Origin: Roseomonas aerilata DSM 19363
GTDB taxonomy: Bacteria > Pseudomonadota > Alphaproteobacteria > Acetobacterales > Acetobacteraceae
Length of the DNA: 64,000 nt
Direction: 5' to 3'
NCBI RefSeq assembly: GCF_000711725.1
Contig: NZ_JONP01000005.1
Span: forward strand, 62,001 to 126,000
The notes below the pieces were generated by a model. It searched no databases, was not told the origin of the DNA, and saw only the letters and a list, made by a program, of their open reading frames with translations. Each line of letters opens with the position of its first letter. Within the stretch, counting starts at the first letter, position 1. The position numbers were made by a program, and so were the translations under genes. Shown piece after piece: positions 42,872 through 51,106 of this stretch.

Positions 42872-43642
42872 ATGACCGACGAAGACCTGCTCGAACTCGC
42901 CGCGGGCCTGGCCGAGCGCGCCGCCCACGCCATCAACGCCATCCGCGCCGCCGGCTTCGCGGTGGAGCGCAAGAGCGACGCCTCCCCCGTGACCGAGGCC
43001 GACCGCATCGCGGAAGCCCTGATCGTGGAGGGCCTGCGCGCCGCCACCCCCGACATCCCCGTGGTGGCGGAGGAGGAAGTCGCGGCCGGTATCCTCACCG
43101 CCCTCGCTCCCCGCACCTGGCTGGTGGACCCGCTGGACGGCACGCGCGAATTCGCCGCCGGCCACGACAGCTTCGCCGTGAATGTCGGCCTCGTGGTGGA
43201 GGGGCGCGCCCATCTCGGCGCCGTCGCCATCCCCGCGACCATGGAGGTCTTCGGCGGCATCGCCCCCCTGGGCCTCGCCTGGAAAAGCGACGCCGCCGGC
43301 CGCCGCGCCATCCGCGCCCGCGCCATCCCGGCCGAGGGCGCGACCGTCCTCGCCTCCCGCCACTATTCCGACGACCCACGCCTGGACCGCTTCCTGGAGG
43401 GGCGGCGCGTGGCGGAGGTGATCAAGATCGGTTCCGCCGTGAAGTTTTGCCGCCTCGCGGAAGGGGCAGGGGACCTCTACCCCCGCTTCGGCCGCACGAT
43501 GGAGTGGGACACCGCCGCCCCGCAGGCCCTTCTGGAAGCGGCCGGCGGCAGCGTCGCGGGCTTCGACGGCACGCCGCTCCGCTACGGCAAGCCCCTTTTC
43601 GAAAACGGCGCCTTCCTCGCCCAGGGCCGCCCGGCCGCATGA
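42872..43642 (+). CDS. cysQ: 3'(2'),5'-bisphosphate nucleotidase CysQ
   Basis: A 256-residue enzyme of the inositol monophosphatase fold. It hydrolyses PAP, a by-product of sulfate assimilation, to AMP. Metal sites are SPVTEADRIAE, VVAEEEVA and WLVDPLDGTREF. The segment GSAVKFCRLAEGAGDLYPRF followed by GRTMEWDTAAPQALLEAAGG is characteristic of CysQ and separates it from histidinol phosphatase and SuhB. ATG at 42872 is preceded by no strong ribosome site. Its stop overlaps the start of the TsaC gene (ATGA). Confidence 0.93.
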   Translation: MTDEDLLELAAGLAERAAHAINAIRAAGFAVERKSDASPVTEADRIAEALIVEGLRAATPDIPVVAEEEVAAGILTALAPRTWLVDPLDGTREFAAGHDSFAVNVGLVVEGRAHLGAVAIPATMEVFGGIAPLGLAWKSDAAGRRAIRARAIPAEGATVLASRHYSDDPRLDRFLEGRRVAEVIKIGSAVKFCRLAEGAGDLYPRFGRTMEWDTAAPQALLEAAGGSVAGFDGTPLRYGKPLFENGAFLAQGRPAA

Positions 43643-44610
43643 CCGAGCGCCTGCCGCCCGAGGGCGTGCCCCGCGCCGCCGCCCTGCTGCGGGAGGGCGC
43701 GCTGGTCGCCTTCCCCACCGAGACCGTCTACGGCCTCGGCGCCGACGCGCGGAGCGGGCAAGCGGTGGCCGCGATCTTCGAGGCCAAGGGCCGCCCGCAC
43801 TTCAACCCGCTCATCCTCCACTTCCCTGAACCCGCCGCCGCCTTCGAGGAGGTGGTGCCCGACGAGCGCGCCCATGCCCTCGCCGCCCGCTTCTGGCCCG
43901 GCCCGCTCACCCTCGTGCTGCCGCGCCGCCGCAACAGCCGCGTGGACCTGCTGGCCGGTGCGGGCCTGGACACGCTGGCGGTGCGCGTGCCCGCCCATCC
44001 CCTGGCGCTGGCCCTTCTGCGGGAGGCGGCCACCCCGGTCGCCGCCCCCTCGGCCAACCGCTCCGGCGGCGTCTCCCCCACCACGGCGGAGCACGTGCTG
44101 GACGGGCTGTCCGGTCGCATCGCCGCGGTGCTGGACGGCGGCCCCTGCGCCGTGGGCGTGGAGAGCACGGTGCTCGACCTCACCGGCGCCGGGGCCGTGC
44201 TGCTCCGCCCCGGCGGCGTGACGGCGGCGGCGATCGAGGCGGTGATCGGCCCCATCGGCCGCCCCATCCCGGTGGAGGCCGCGGAGGCAACGCGCACGCT
44301 CCGCTCCCCCGGGATGATGCTCTCCCACTACGCCCCCGCCCTGCCGGTGCGCCTCGCGGCCGGCGAGGTCGGGCTAGAGGAAGGGCTGCTCGCCTTCGGT
44401 CCGCCCCTGCCGGGCGCGGCGGTCACCTGGAACCTCTCCCCGTCCGGCGACACGGTGGAGGCCGCCGCCCGCCTCTTCTCCGGCCTGCGCTGGCTGGACG
44501 CGGAGGGCGCGCGGCGCGGGCTCAAGGGCATCGCCGCCATGCCCGTGCCGGTGGAGGGGCTGGGCGAGGCCATCAACGACCGCCTCCGCCGCGCCGCCGC
44601 CCCGAGATAG
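43639..44610 (+). CDS. L-threonylcarbamoyladenylate synthase (TsaC/Sua5, with Sua5 domain)
   Basis: A 323-residue enzyme that makes threonylcarbamoyl-AMP from threonine, bicarbonate and ATP, the first step of t6A tRNA modification. The N-terminal YrdC domain (about 1-205) has VAFPTETVYGLGADARSGQA, KGRPHFNPLILHF, RFWPGPLTLVLPR and PVAAPSANRSGGVSPTTAEH. The C-terminal Sua5 extension starts at SPGMMLSHYAPALPV and runs about 105 residues, so this is the long TsaC2/Sua5 form. Its partner TsaE is at 11831. Translationally coupled to cysQ. Confidence 0.95.
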   Translation: MTERLPPEGVPRAAALLREGALVAFPTETVYGLGADARSGQAVAAIFEAKGRPHFNPLILHFPEPAAAFEEVVPDERAHALAARFWPGPLTLVLPRRRNSRVDLLAGAGLDTLAVRVPAHPLALALLREAATPVAAPSANRSGGVSPTTAEHVLDGLSGRIAAVLDGGPCAVGVESTVLDLTGAGAVLLRPGGVTAAAIEAVIGPIGRPIPVEAAEATRTLRSPGMMLSHYAPALPVRLAAGEVGLEEGLLAFGPPLPGAAVTWNLSPSGDTVEAAARLFSGLRWLDAEGARRGLKGIAAMPVPVEGLGEAINDRLRRAAAPR

Positions 44611-44678
44611 CGCGGCGCGGCCACGATTAGCGGCCGAACCCTCTTGCCCGCACCGGGCGGCGGGATGAGTCTGCCGCC

Positions 44679-45272
44679 GTGCCCAAGCCTTCTGCCCCGC
44701 CCGCCGAGCTTCCCCTCAACCCGCCGCCCGGCCCCGCCCAGCTCTTCGCCGCCTTCGCCAAGGCCGGGCTGATGGGCTTCGGCGGCGCCCAGGTCTGGGT
44801 CCGCCGCGCCCTGGTGGAGGAGCGGCGCTGGATGACCGAGCGCGACTACGCGGAGGTCCTCGGCCTCGGCCAGGTGCTGCCCGGCCCCAATGTCGGCAAC
44901 GCCGCCGTCATGATCGGCCGGCGCTTCGCGGGCTTGGCCGGCTCCTTCGCGGCCACGGGCGGGCTCTACCTCTTCCCGCTGATCGTCCTGATGTCGCTCG
45001 TCCTGCTCTGGCAGGAATTCGCCGATATCCCAGCGGTCGCGGCCTTCATGCACGGGCTGGCCTGCGCGGCGGCGGGGATGGTGATCGGCAACGGCCTCCG
45101 CATGATCGGGCGCCTCCGCCCGCCGCCGGAGCTGATTGCGATCGGCATCCTCTCCACCGTTGCGGCCGCCTGGTTCCGGGTGCCGCTGCCAATCATCGTG
45201 CTCGTGCTCGGCCCGATTTCCATCGCGGCCGTGGTCTGGCGCGCCCGGCGCGGCGGGGAGGCGCGGGCATGA
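44679..45272 (+). CDS. Chromate transporter, half-size subunit 1
   Basis: A 197-residue membrane protein of the CHR family. The family motif is AFAKAGLMGFGGAQVWVRRA, with EERRWMTERDYAEVLGLGQV and the PGPN motif LPGPNVGNAAVMIG, then about five hydrophobic helices. Short-chain CHR proteins occur as pairs; the second half follows with an ATGA overlap. They export chromate or take up a related oxyanion such as sulfate. The GTG start at 44679 fits the conserved N-terminal region. Confidence 0.9.
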   Translation: MPKPSAPPAELPLNPPPGPAQLFAAFAKAGLMGFGGAQVWVRRALVEERRWMTERDYAEVLGLGQVLPGPNVGNAAVMIGRRFAGLAGSFAATGGLYLFPLIVLMSLVLLWQEFADIPAVAAFMHGLACAAAGMVIGNGLRMIGRLRPPPELIAIGILSTVAAAWFRVPLPIIVLVLGPISIAAVVWRARRGGEARA

Positions 45273-45811
45273 CCGGGCCTGTCTGGGACCTCTTCCTCTT
45301 CTTCCTCAAGCTCTCCCTCGTCGCGGTCGGCGGGGCCAACGCCGCCGTGCCGTCGATGCACCACGAGGTGGTGGAGTTGCGGCACTGGATGACCGACGCC
45401 GCCTTCTCGCAGGGCTACGCCCTCGCCTCCGCCGCGCCGGGGCCGAACGTGCTCTTCGTGGCTGTGATCGGCTGGCACGTCGCGGGGTGGCAAGGGCTGG
45501 CGGCGAGCCTCGTCGGCTTTCTCGGCCCCACCTTCATCCTCGCCTGGGCGGTGGCGATGCTGACGCAGCGCTTGGCCGGAGACGCGCGCATGGGGGCGCT
45601 GCGGGCCGGGCTGGTGCCCGTCGCGATCGGGCTGATCCTTGCCACCGGCCTCGTCACGGGGGCCGCGGCGGCGCGCGGCACGGAAACCGAGATGGCCGTC
45701 GCGGTGCTGATCACCCTTGCCTCGGCCCTCTTCGTCTGGCGGTCGAATCTCTCCCCGATCTGGACGCTCGTGGCGGGCGGGCTGCTCGGCCTGGTGCTGC
45801 TCGGCGGGTAG
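45269..45811 (+). CDS. Chromate transporter, half-size subunit 2
   Basis: A 180-residue CHR-family membrane protein, homologous to the preceding one, with KLSLVAVGGANAAVPSMHHE, ELRHWMTDAAFSQGYALASA and the APGPNVLFVAVIGW motif. Together the pair covers the topology of full-length ChrA. Start codon overlaps the stop of subunit 1 (ATGA), so equal production is expected. Substrate (chromate or sulfate) is not decided by the sequence. A Fur-like box follows the stop and belongs to the next operon. Confidence 0.9.
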   Translation: MTGPVWDLFLFFLKLSLVAVGGANAAVPSMHHEVVELRHWMTDAAFSQGYALASAAPGPNVLFVAVIGWHVAGWQGLAASLVGFLGPTFILAWAVAMLTQRLAGDARMGALRAGLVPVAIGLILATGLVTGAAAARGTETEMAVAVLITLASALFVWRSNLSPIWTLVAGGLLGLVLLGG

Positions 45812-45828
45812 CGGCCGCCCGCCGCATT

Positions 45829-45841
45829 AATAATCATTCTC
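45829..45841 (+). promoter_or_regulatory. Fur-like iron box upstream of the iron transporter genes
   Basis: AATAATCATTCTC matches 11 of 13 positions of the GATAATCATTATC core of Fur boxes and is strikingly AT-rich for this genome. It is 77-89 bp before the ATG of the iron-binding receptor gene, and downstream of an unrelated gene end, where a promoter is needed. Confidence 0.6.
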
Positions 45842-45917
45842 ACCTCTTGCTCGCAGCGCCGGGGCGGGACAGATTGCGCGCCGTTCATCTGACCAGCCCC
45901 TTGCCGAGGCCAGCGCC

Positions 45918-46937
45918 ATGATCCGCCCGCGGACCGCCCTCCTGCTCGCCCTCTCCCTGTTCGCTTCCCCCATCGCCGCCCAGGCAGCGGAGGTGAACCT
46001 CTACACCACGCGCGAGCCCGGCCTGATGCGCCCCCTGACGGAGCGCTTCACCCAGGAAACCGGCATCAAGGTGAACACCGTCTTCGTCCAGGGCGGCCTC
46101 GCCGAGCGGCTGGCCGCCGAGGGCAGCCGTTCCCGCGCCGACGTCGCCATGGTGGTGGATGTCGGCAACCTGATGGAGCTGGTGGACCGCAACCTTACCC
46201 AGCCCGTGCGATCCGAGGTGCTGGAATCCGCCATTCCCACGCCGCTGCGCGACCCGCAGGGCCGCTGGTTCGCCCTCTCCACCCGCGCCCGCGCCATCTA
46301 TGCCTCCCGCGAGCGCATCCCGGAGGCCGAGGCCGCGAAGCTCACCTACGAGGACCTGGCCGATCCCCGCTTCAAGGGGAAGGTCTGCATCCGCTCGGGC
46401 CAGCACCCCTACAACACCGCCCTCTTCTCGATCCTGATGATCCATCACGGCGAGGCCTGGCTGCGCGACTACCTGACGAAGCTGCACGGCAACCTCGCCC
46501 GCCGCGCCACGGGCGGCGACCGTGAGGTCGCGCGCGACATCCTCGCGGGCATCTGCGACGTGGGGCTGGCGAACACCTACTATGCCGGCCTGATGCTCTC
46601 GGGGCAGGGGGGGGAGGAGCAGAAGCGCTGGGGCGAGGCCGTGCGCGTCGTCCTGCCGGCCAATGAGACGGCGGTGAACATCTCCGGCGGCGCCGTCACC
46701 CGCCACGCGCCCAACAAGGCGGAGGCCGTGCGCTTCCTTGAGTTCCTCGCCTCCCCCGAGGCGCAGTCGATGTATGCCGACGCGAATTTCGAGAACCCCG
46801 TGCGCCCGAACACGCCGGTGAACCCGATCGTCGCCGGTTTCGGCGCCCTCAACCCGCGCGACGTGTCCCTGCCCGAGGTCGCCTCCCGCCGCGCGGCCGC
46901 CAGCCGCATCGTGGACGAGGTCGGCTTCGACCGCTGA
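45918..46937 (+). CDS. Fe(3+) ABC transporter substrate-binding protein
   Basis: A 339-residue periplasmic ferric-ion receptor of the FbpA/FutA group. Sec signal MIRPRTALLLALSLFASPIA with cleavage after AQA, then VNLYTTREPGLMRPLTERFT, ARAIYASRERIPE, and the paired iron-binding tyrosines in ANTYYAGLML. It binds Fe3+ and hands it to the permease encoded 19 bp downstream. The AT-rich Fur-like site upstream supports iron control. The symbol is left empty because the family has several names for the same role. Confidence 0.93.
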   Translation: MIRPRTALLLALSLFASPIAAQAAEVNLYTTREPGLMRPLTERFTQETGIKVNTVFVQGGLAERLAAEGSRSRADVAMVVDVGNLMELVDRNLTQPVRSEVLESAIPTPLRDPQGRWFALSTRARAIYASRERIPEAEAAKLTYEDLADPRFKGKVCIRSGQHPYNTALFSILMIHHGEAWLRDYLTKLHGNLARRATGGDREVARDILAGICDVGLANTYYAGLMLSGQGGEEQKRWGEAVRVVLPANETAVNISGGAVTRHAPNKAEAVRFLEFLASPEAQSMYADANFENPVRPNTPVNPIVAGFGALNPRDVSLPEVASRRAAASRIVDEVGFDR

Positions 46938-46956
46938 GGGCGGTCCCGGCGCGCGC

Positions 46957-48702
46957 ATGAGCCACCAGGGAACCGCGCCCCTCCTCCCTGTTGCGCTCTC
47001 CGCCGCGCCGCCCCGGTCCGGCGTCGGCATCCGCCGCGCGGCGCTCGGCCTCAGGCTCGGGGCCGCGCTCGGTGTGCTGCTGGTGGCCCTGCCGGTGGTG
47101 GCGCTGGCCTTCGCCGCCGCCCGCGGCTCGGGCGACCTCTGGCCCCACCTCATCCGCTACGTCCTGCCAGAGGCCGCGGTCGAGACGGCGCTCCTGCTCG
47201 CCGGCGTCGGCGCCGTTGCGGTCGGGATCGGCACGGGCACGGCCTGGCTCGTCACCACCTGCCGCTTCCCGGGGCGCAAAACCTTCGCCTGGGCGCTCGT
47301 GCTGCCGCTGGCCATGCCCGCCTATGTCGCGGCCTATGCCTGGCTGGACGTGCTGCACCCCGCCAGTGCCGTGCAATCCGGCCTGCGCGCCCTGCTGGGA
47401 CTGACCAACCCCCGCGCCATCCCGCTGCCCGAGATCCGCTCGCTGCCCGGCTGCATCATGGTCATGGGCACGGTGCTCTTCCCCTATGTCTACCTCGCCG
47501 CTCGCGCCGCCTTCCTCACCCAGGGGCCGGACATGCTGCGGGCGGGGCGGGCGATGGGGGCGGGGGGCTGGCGCCTTTTCCTCACGGTCGGGCTGCCCAT
47601 GGCCTGGCCGGCGGTCACGGCCGGGGCGGCGCTGGCGCTGCTCGAAACCCTCAACGACGTGGGCGCCGCCGAATTCCTGGGCGTGCGGACGCTCACCGTC
47701 TCGGTCTACGTCACCTGGATCACGCGCTCCTCCCTGGAGGGGGCGGCGCAGATCGCCCTTGTGCTGCTCGCGGCAGTCGCCGCCGTCCTCGCGATCGAGG
47801 GCTGGGGCCGCAGCCGGGCACGGGACGCGCGGGCGGTGCCGGACGCCATCCCGCCGGACCTTCGCCCGCTGCCGCTCGGCCGCGGGCTGCTCGCCTCCCT
47901 CGGCTGCGCCGTGCCGGTGCTGCTCGGCTTCGTCACGCCGGCCTCCTACCTTCTCTGGGCCGCCTCCCGCCGGGTGGCGGAGTTCGGCTGGCCGGCGGAG
48001 CTCGGCACATGGATCGCCAACAGCGCGACGCTCGCGGCCATCGCGACCCTCCTCGTGCTGCCCACCGCCCTCCTGCTCGCCTTCGGGGCGCGTACCGGCG
48101 CCGGCGTGGGCGGCCGGCCGGGGCTGGACGCCGCGCTGCTGCGCGCGAGCCTCCTCGGCTATGCCCTGCCCGGCGGGATCGCGGCGGTCGGCCTCATCAT
48201 CGCCTTCGGCGGCCTCGACGACGCGCTGGAGACCCTCGGCGCCCTCGCACCGCCGCCGCTCTCGGGCACGCTGGCCGCGCTCATCCTGGCGTATTTCGTT
48301 CGCTTCCTCGCCATCCCCGCCTCGGGGCTGGATGCTGCCTACGGCCGCATCCGGCGGGAGGTGGACTGGTCCGCCCGCGCCATGGGGGCGGGGCCGGGGC
48401 GCATCCTCTGGCGCGTGCACCTGCCGCTGCTGCTGCCGGCGCTGCTGGCGGCCGCGCTGCTCGTCTTCCTCGACGCCATGAAGGAACTGCCCGCCACCCT
48501 CCTTCTCCGCCCCTTCAACCGCGAGACCCTGGCGACGGCCCTCTACGGCGAGGCCGCGCGCGGCACCTATGAGGAGGGGGCAGTGGCCGCGCTGGCCCTG
48601 GTGGTGGTGGGGCTGCCGGTGATCGCGCTGATGGTCGCGGGCGGGCGGGCGACGGCCGCCAGGGCGAGGCGACCGGGACGCCGATCCAGGCCGCTGGCCT
48701 GA
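46957..48702 (+). CDS. Iron ABC transporter permease, two fused membrane domains (FbpB-like)
   Basis: A 581-residue inner-membrane permease with two BPD-type modules of about six helices each. The conserved coupling loops are seen in both halves: AGRAMGAGGWRLFLTVGLPM in the first, SARAMGAGPGRILWRVHLPL in the second. This is the fused form typical of FbpB/SfuB-type ferric iron importers. No ATP-binding subunit gene follows; the next gene is an unrelated oxidase 124 bp on, so the ATPase must be encoded elsewhere or shared. Confidence 0.93.
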   Translation: MSHQGTAPLLPVALSAAPPRSGVGIRRAALGLRLGAALGVLLVALPVVALAFAAARGSGDLWPHLIRYVLPEAAVETALLLAGVGAVAVGIGTGTAWLVTTCRFPGRKTFAWALVLPLAMPAYVAAYAWLDVLHPASAVQSGLRALLGLTNPRAIPLPEIRSLPGCIMVMGTVLFPYVYLAARAAFLTQGPDMLRAGRAMGAGGWRLFLTVGLPMAWPAVTAGAALALLETLNDVGAAEFLGVRTLTVSVYVTWITRSSLEGAAQIALVLLAAVAAVLAIEGWGRSRARDARAVPDAIPPDLRPLPLGRGLLASLGCAVPVLLGFVTPASYLLWAASRRVAEFGWPAELGTWIANSATLAAIATLLVLPTALLLAFGARTGAGVGGRPGLDAALLRASLLGYALPGGIAAVGLIIAFGGLDDALETLGALAPPPLSGTLAALILAYFVRFLAIPASGLDAAYGRIRREVDWSARAMGAGPGRILWRVHLPLLLPALLAAALLVFLDAMKELPATLLLRPFNRETLATALYGEAARGTYEEGAVAALALVVVGLPVIALMVAGGRATAARARRPGRRSRPLA

Positions 48703-48826
48703 CTGCTTCGCCAGGCTACTCCTTTGCGGGATGGAAGGGCGGGGCCAGATAGGGCCGGTCCCCGCCTGTAACCCCCCAAAACCGCCCTTGACCCGCGGCC
48801 CCGCCGCGGCGTTTGGTCCCCCCGCC

Positions 48827-50275
48827 ATGCCCGACACGCCCATGCCCCTCCTTCCGGCCCTTCCCGCCGGCTTGCTGGACGCCCTCCACGGCCTCCTTGG
48901 CCCTCGCGGCGTGGTCACGGACCCGCTCGATCTCGAACCGCACCTCTCGGACTGGCGCGGCCTCTACCGCGGCGCCTCGCCCGCGCTGCTGCGTCCCGCC
49001 TCCACCGCGGAGCTGGCCGCGGCGATGCGCCTCCTCTTCGAGGCGGGCGTGCCGGTGGTGCCCCAGGGCGGCAACACCTCCATGGTTGGCGGCGCCATGC
49101 CGGACGAGAGCGGGCGGCAGGTCATCCTTTCCCTTTCCCGCCTCAACCGCATCCGTGACATCGACCCCATGGATATGACCATGGTGGCCGAGGCCGGGGT
49201 GGTGCTGAAGGCGGCGCAGGACGCGGCCGCCGCGGCCGGCACCCTCTTTCCCCTCTCGCTCGGCGCCGAGGGCACGGCGACGATCGGCGGCGTGCTCTCC
49301 ACCAATGCCGGGGGCAACACCACCGTCCGTTACGGCAATGCGCGCGACCTGATGCTGGGGCTGGAGGTGGTGCTGCCCGATGGCGGCGTGATCAACGGCC
49401 TGCGCCGCCTCCGCAAGGACAACACCGGCTACGCGCTGCGCCACCTGATGGTGGGCGCGGAGGGCACGCTCGGCATCGTCACCGCCGCCGTGCTGCGCCT
49501 CTTCCCCCGCCCGCGCGCGGAGGCCATCGCCCTCTGCGCGGTCGAGAGCGAGGACGCGGCGCTCTCCCTCTTCCGCCGCTTCCGCGACCGCGACGAGACG
49601 GCGGTGCGGGCCTTCGAGTACATGGCGGGGCAGGGGATGGACCTCGTGCTGCGCCACGTCGAGGGCGCCACCCTGCCGCTGTCGGAGCGCGCGGAGCACT
49701 ACGTGCTGGTCGATCTCGCCTCCTCCCGCCCCGACGCCGACCTGCGCGGGTTGATGGAGGCGGTGCTGGAGGAGGCGCTGGAGGCCGGCGAGGTGACCGA
49801 CGCGGCCTTGGCCGAGAGCGAGGCCCAGCGCGCCGCCATCTGGCGCCTGCGCGAGGAGCATCCGGAGGCGCAGAAGCGAGAGGGCGCCTCGGTGAAGAAC
49901 GACGTCTCCGTCCCCGTCTCGAAGGTGCCGGAGCTCATCCAGCGCTCCAACGCGGCGCTGAAGGAACTCATCCCCGGCAGCCGCCCCGTGCCCTTCGGCC
50001 ATATGGGCGACGGCAACATCCACATGAACCTCGAGCAGCCCGAGGGGATGGACCCCGGCGCCTTCCTGGCGCTGAGCCACGATATCATGGACTGCGTGAA
50101 CGCCATCGTCCGCGACCTCGACGGCTCCTTCTCCGCCGAGCACGGGGTGGGGCGCCTGAAGCCCGACATGCTCGCCGACTGGCGCGGCGGGGCGGAGCTG
50201 GAGGCGATGCGGCGGATCAAGGCGGCGCTGGATCCCAAGGGCCTGCTGAACCCAGGCAAGGTGCTGCCCGCTTGA
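48827..50275 (+). CDS. FAD-linked 2-hydroxyacid dehydrogenase/oxidase (GlcD-like)
   Basis: A 482-residue flavoenzyme of the FAD-binding PCMH plus FAD-oxidase-C family, which includes glycolate oxidase GlcD, D-lactate dehydrogenase and D-2-hydroxyglutarate dehydrogenase. FAD-site segments are VVPQGGNTSMVGGAMPDESG, LSLGAEGTATIGGVLSTNAG and LMVGAEGTLGIVTAAVLRLF. The C-terminal domain has PFGHMGDGNIHMNL (substrate-metal His) and SAEHGVGRLKPD. Start ATG 48827. No GlcE/GlcF genes lie near, so a single-subunit D-lactate or D-2-hydroxyglutarate enzyme is likelier. The stop overlaps the next start (TTGA). Confidence 0.92.
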   Translation: MPDTPMPLLPALPAGLLDALHGLLGPRGVVTDPLDLEPHLSDWRGLYRGASPALLRPASTAELAAAMRLLFEAGVPVVPQGGNTSMVGGAMPDESGRQVILSLSRLNRIRDIDPMDMTMVAEAGVVLKAAQDAAAAAGTLFPLSLGAEGTATIGGVLSTNAGGNTTVRYGNARDLMLGLEVVLPDGGVINGLRRLRKDNTGYALRHLMVGAEGTLGIVTAAVLRLFPRPRAEAIALCAVESEDAALSLFRRFRDRDETAVRAFEYMAGQGMDLVLRHVEGATLPLSERAEHYVLVDLASSRPDADLRGLMEAVLEEALEAGEVTDAALAESEAQRAAIWRLREEHPEAQKREGASVKNDVSVPVSKVPELIQRSNAALKELIPGSRPVPFGHMGDGNIHMNLEQPEGMDPGAFLALSHDIMDCVNAIVRDLDGSFSAEHGVGRLKPDMLADWRGGAELEAMRRIKAALDPKGLLNPGKVLPA

Positions 50276-51051
50276 ACCGCGCCCTCCCGCTGCTGGCTGT
50301 CCTTCTCCTCTCGGCCTGCGCCGAGCCCGAGGCGCGGCGGCTGGAGCCGCTGCCACGCCTGCCCGACGTGCCCGACGCCTTCCGTGCCGAGCTTCTCGGC
50401 GGCCGCAGCCCTGACTGCCGCCTGCGCGGCCAGGCCGTCTATCTCGGCGGCGGGCGCTTCCTGACGGCCGCGCACCTGGTGGACGACATGGTGCCGCGCC
50501 TGCGGGACTGCTCGGGCATCCCGCTTGAGCCGCTGATCGTCTTCCACGGCTACACCATGCCCGTGCGGCTGCTGCGCCTGGGGGTAGGGGAGCTGGAGCC
50601 GCAGGTCGGGCCGATCTACCGGCGCGGGGAGGACCTCGCGCTGCTGGAAGCCTCGCGCGTACCGCCCGGCCCGGGCGCGCGGCCCTGCCCGGCCGGCCCG
50701 GCCCCGGGCCAGGCCGTGATCGTCCTCTCCGGCAAGCGGCACGAGACGCGGGCCGGACCGATGGTGCCCGAGAGCCGCGGTTCGGACGGCGCCTACGCCG
50801 ACCTGCCGATCCACCTCGCCCAGGGCGAGTCTGGCGCCGGCGTCTTCGACGCGCGGAGCTTCTGCCTTCTCGGCGTCGTCAGCCACCGGCCGGACGCGAC
50901 GCCCGATCACTCGCGCATCGTGCCCGCCGCCACCATCCGCACCTTCCTGGGCGCGGTGGAGGGCGCCGGCCCGGCGGCGGGCGAGGGTTCCCGCCCCGTC
51001 GGCCAGGGCGCGGGCGACACGGCGGCGGGCCTTCGCGGGCCCGGCACGTGA
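50272..51051 (+). CDS. Trypsin-like serine protease lipoprotein
   Basis: A 259-residue protein starting at TTG, with lipoprotein signal MNRALPLLAVLLLSAC (lipobox LSAC, Cys16). The chymotrypsin-type triad can be placed: His in FLTAAHLVDDM, Asp in RGEDLALLE, and Ser in LAQGESGAGVFDAR, close to the GDSGG-type loop. Six Cys could form disulfides. A short Gly/Pro-rich tail follows. It would sit in the outer or inner membrane facing the periplasm. Target unknown. The start overlaps the stop of the FAD oxidase gene; lptF follows after 55 bp. Confidence 0.8.
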   Translation: MNRALPLLAVLLLSACAEPEARRLEPLPRLPDVPDAFRAELLGGRSPDCRLRGQAVYLGGGRFLTAAHLVDDMVPRLRDCSGIPLEPLIVFHGYTMPVRLLRLGVGELEPQVGPIYRRGEDLALLEASRVPPGPGARPCPAGPAPGQAVIVLSGKRHETRAGPMVPESRGSDGAYADLPIHLAQGESGAGVFDARSFCLLGVVSHRPDATPDHSRIVPAATIRTFLGAVEGAGPAAGEGSRPVGQGAGDTAAGLRGPGT

Positions 51052-51106
51052 TTTCCGGAACGCGCCCTTTGCCGGCACCCCCCGGCAGGGGTAGGTTGAT
51101 CCCCGC

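Noticed and set aside
46849-48918. Long minus-strand frame overlapping the iron permease, as a candidate ATPase gene
   Set aside because: The translation is Arg/Gly/Glu-rich low complexity without Walker motifs; it is an antisense shadow.
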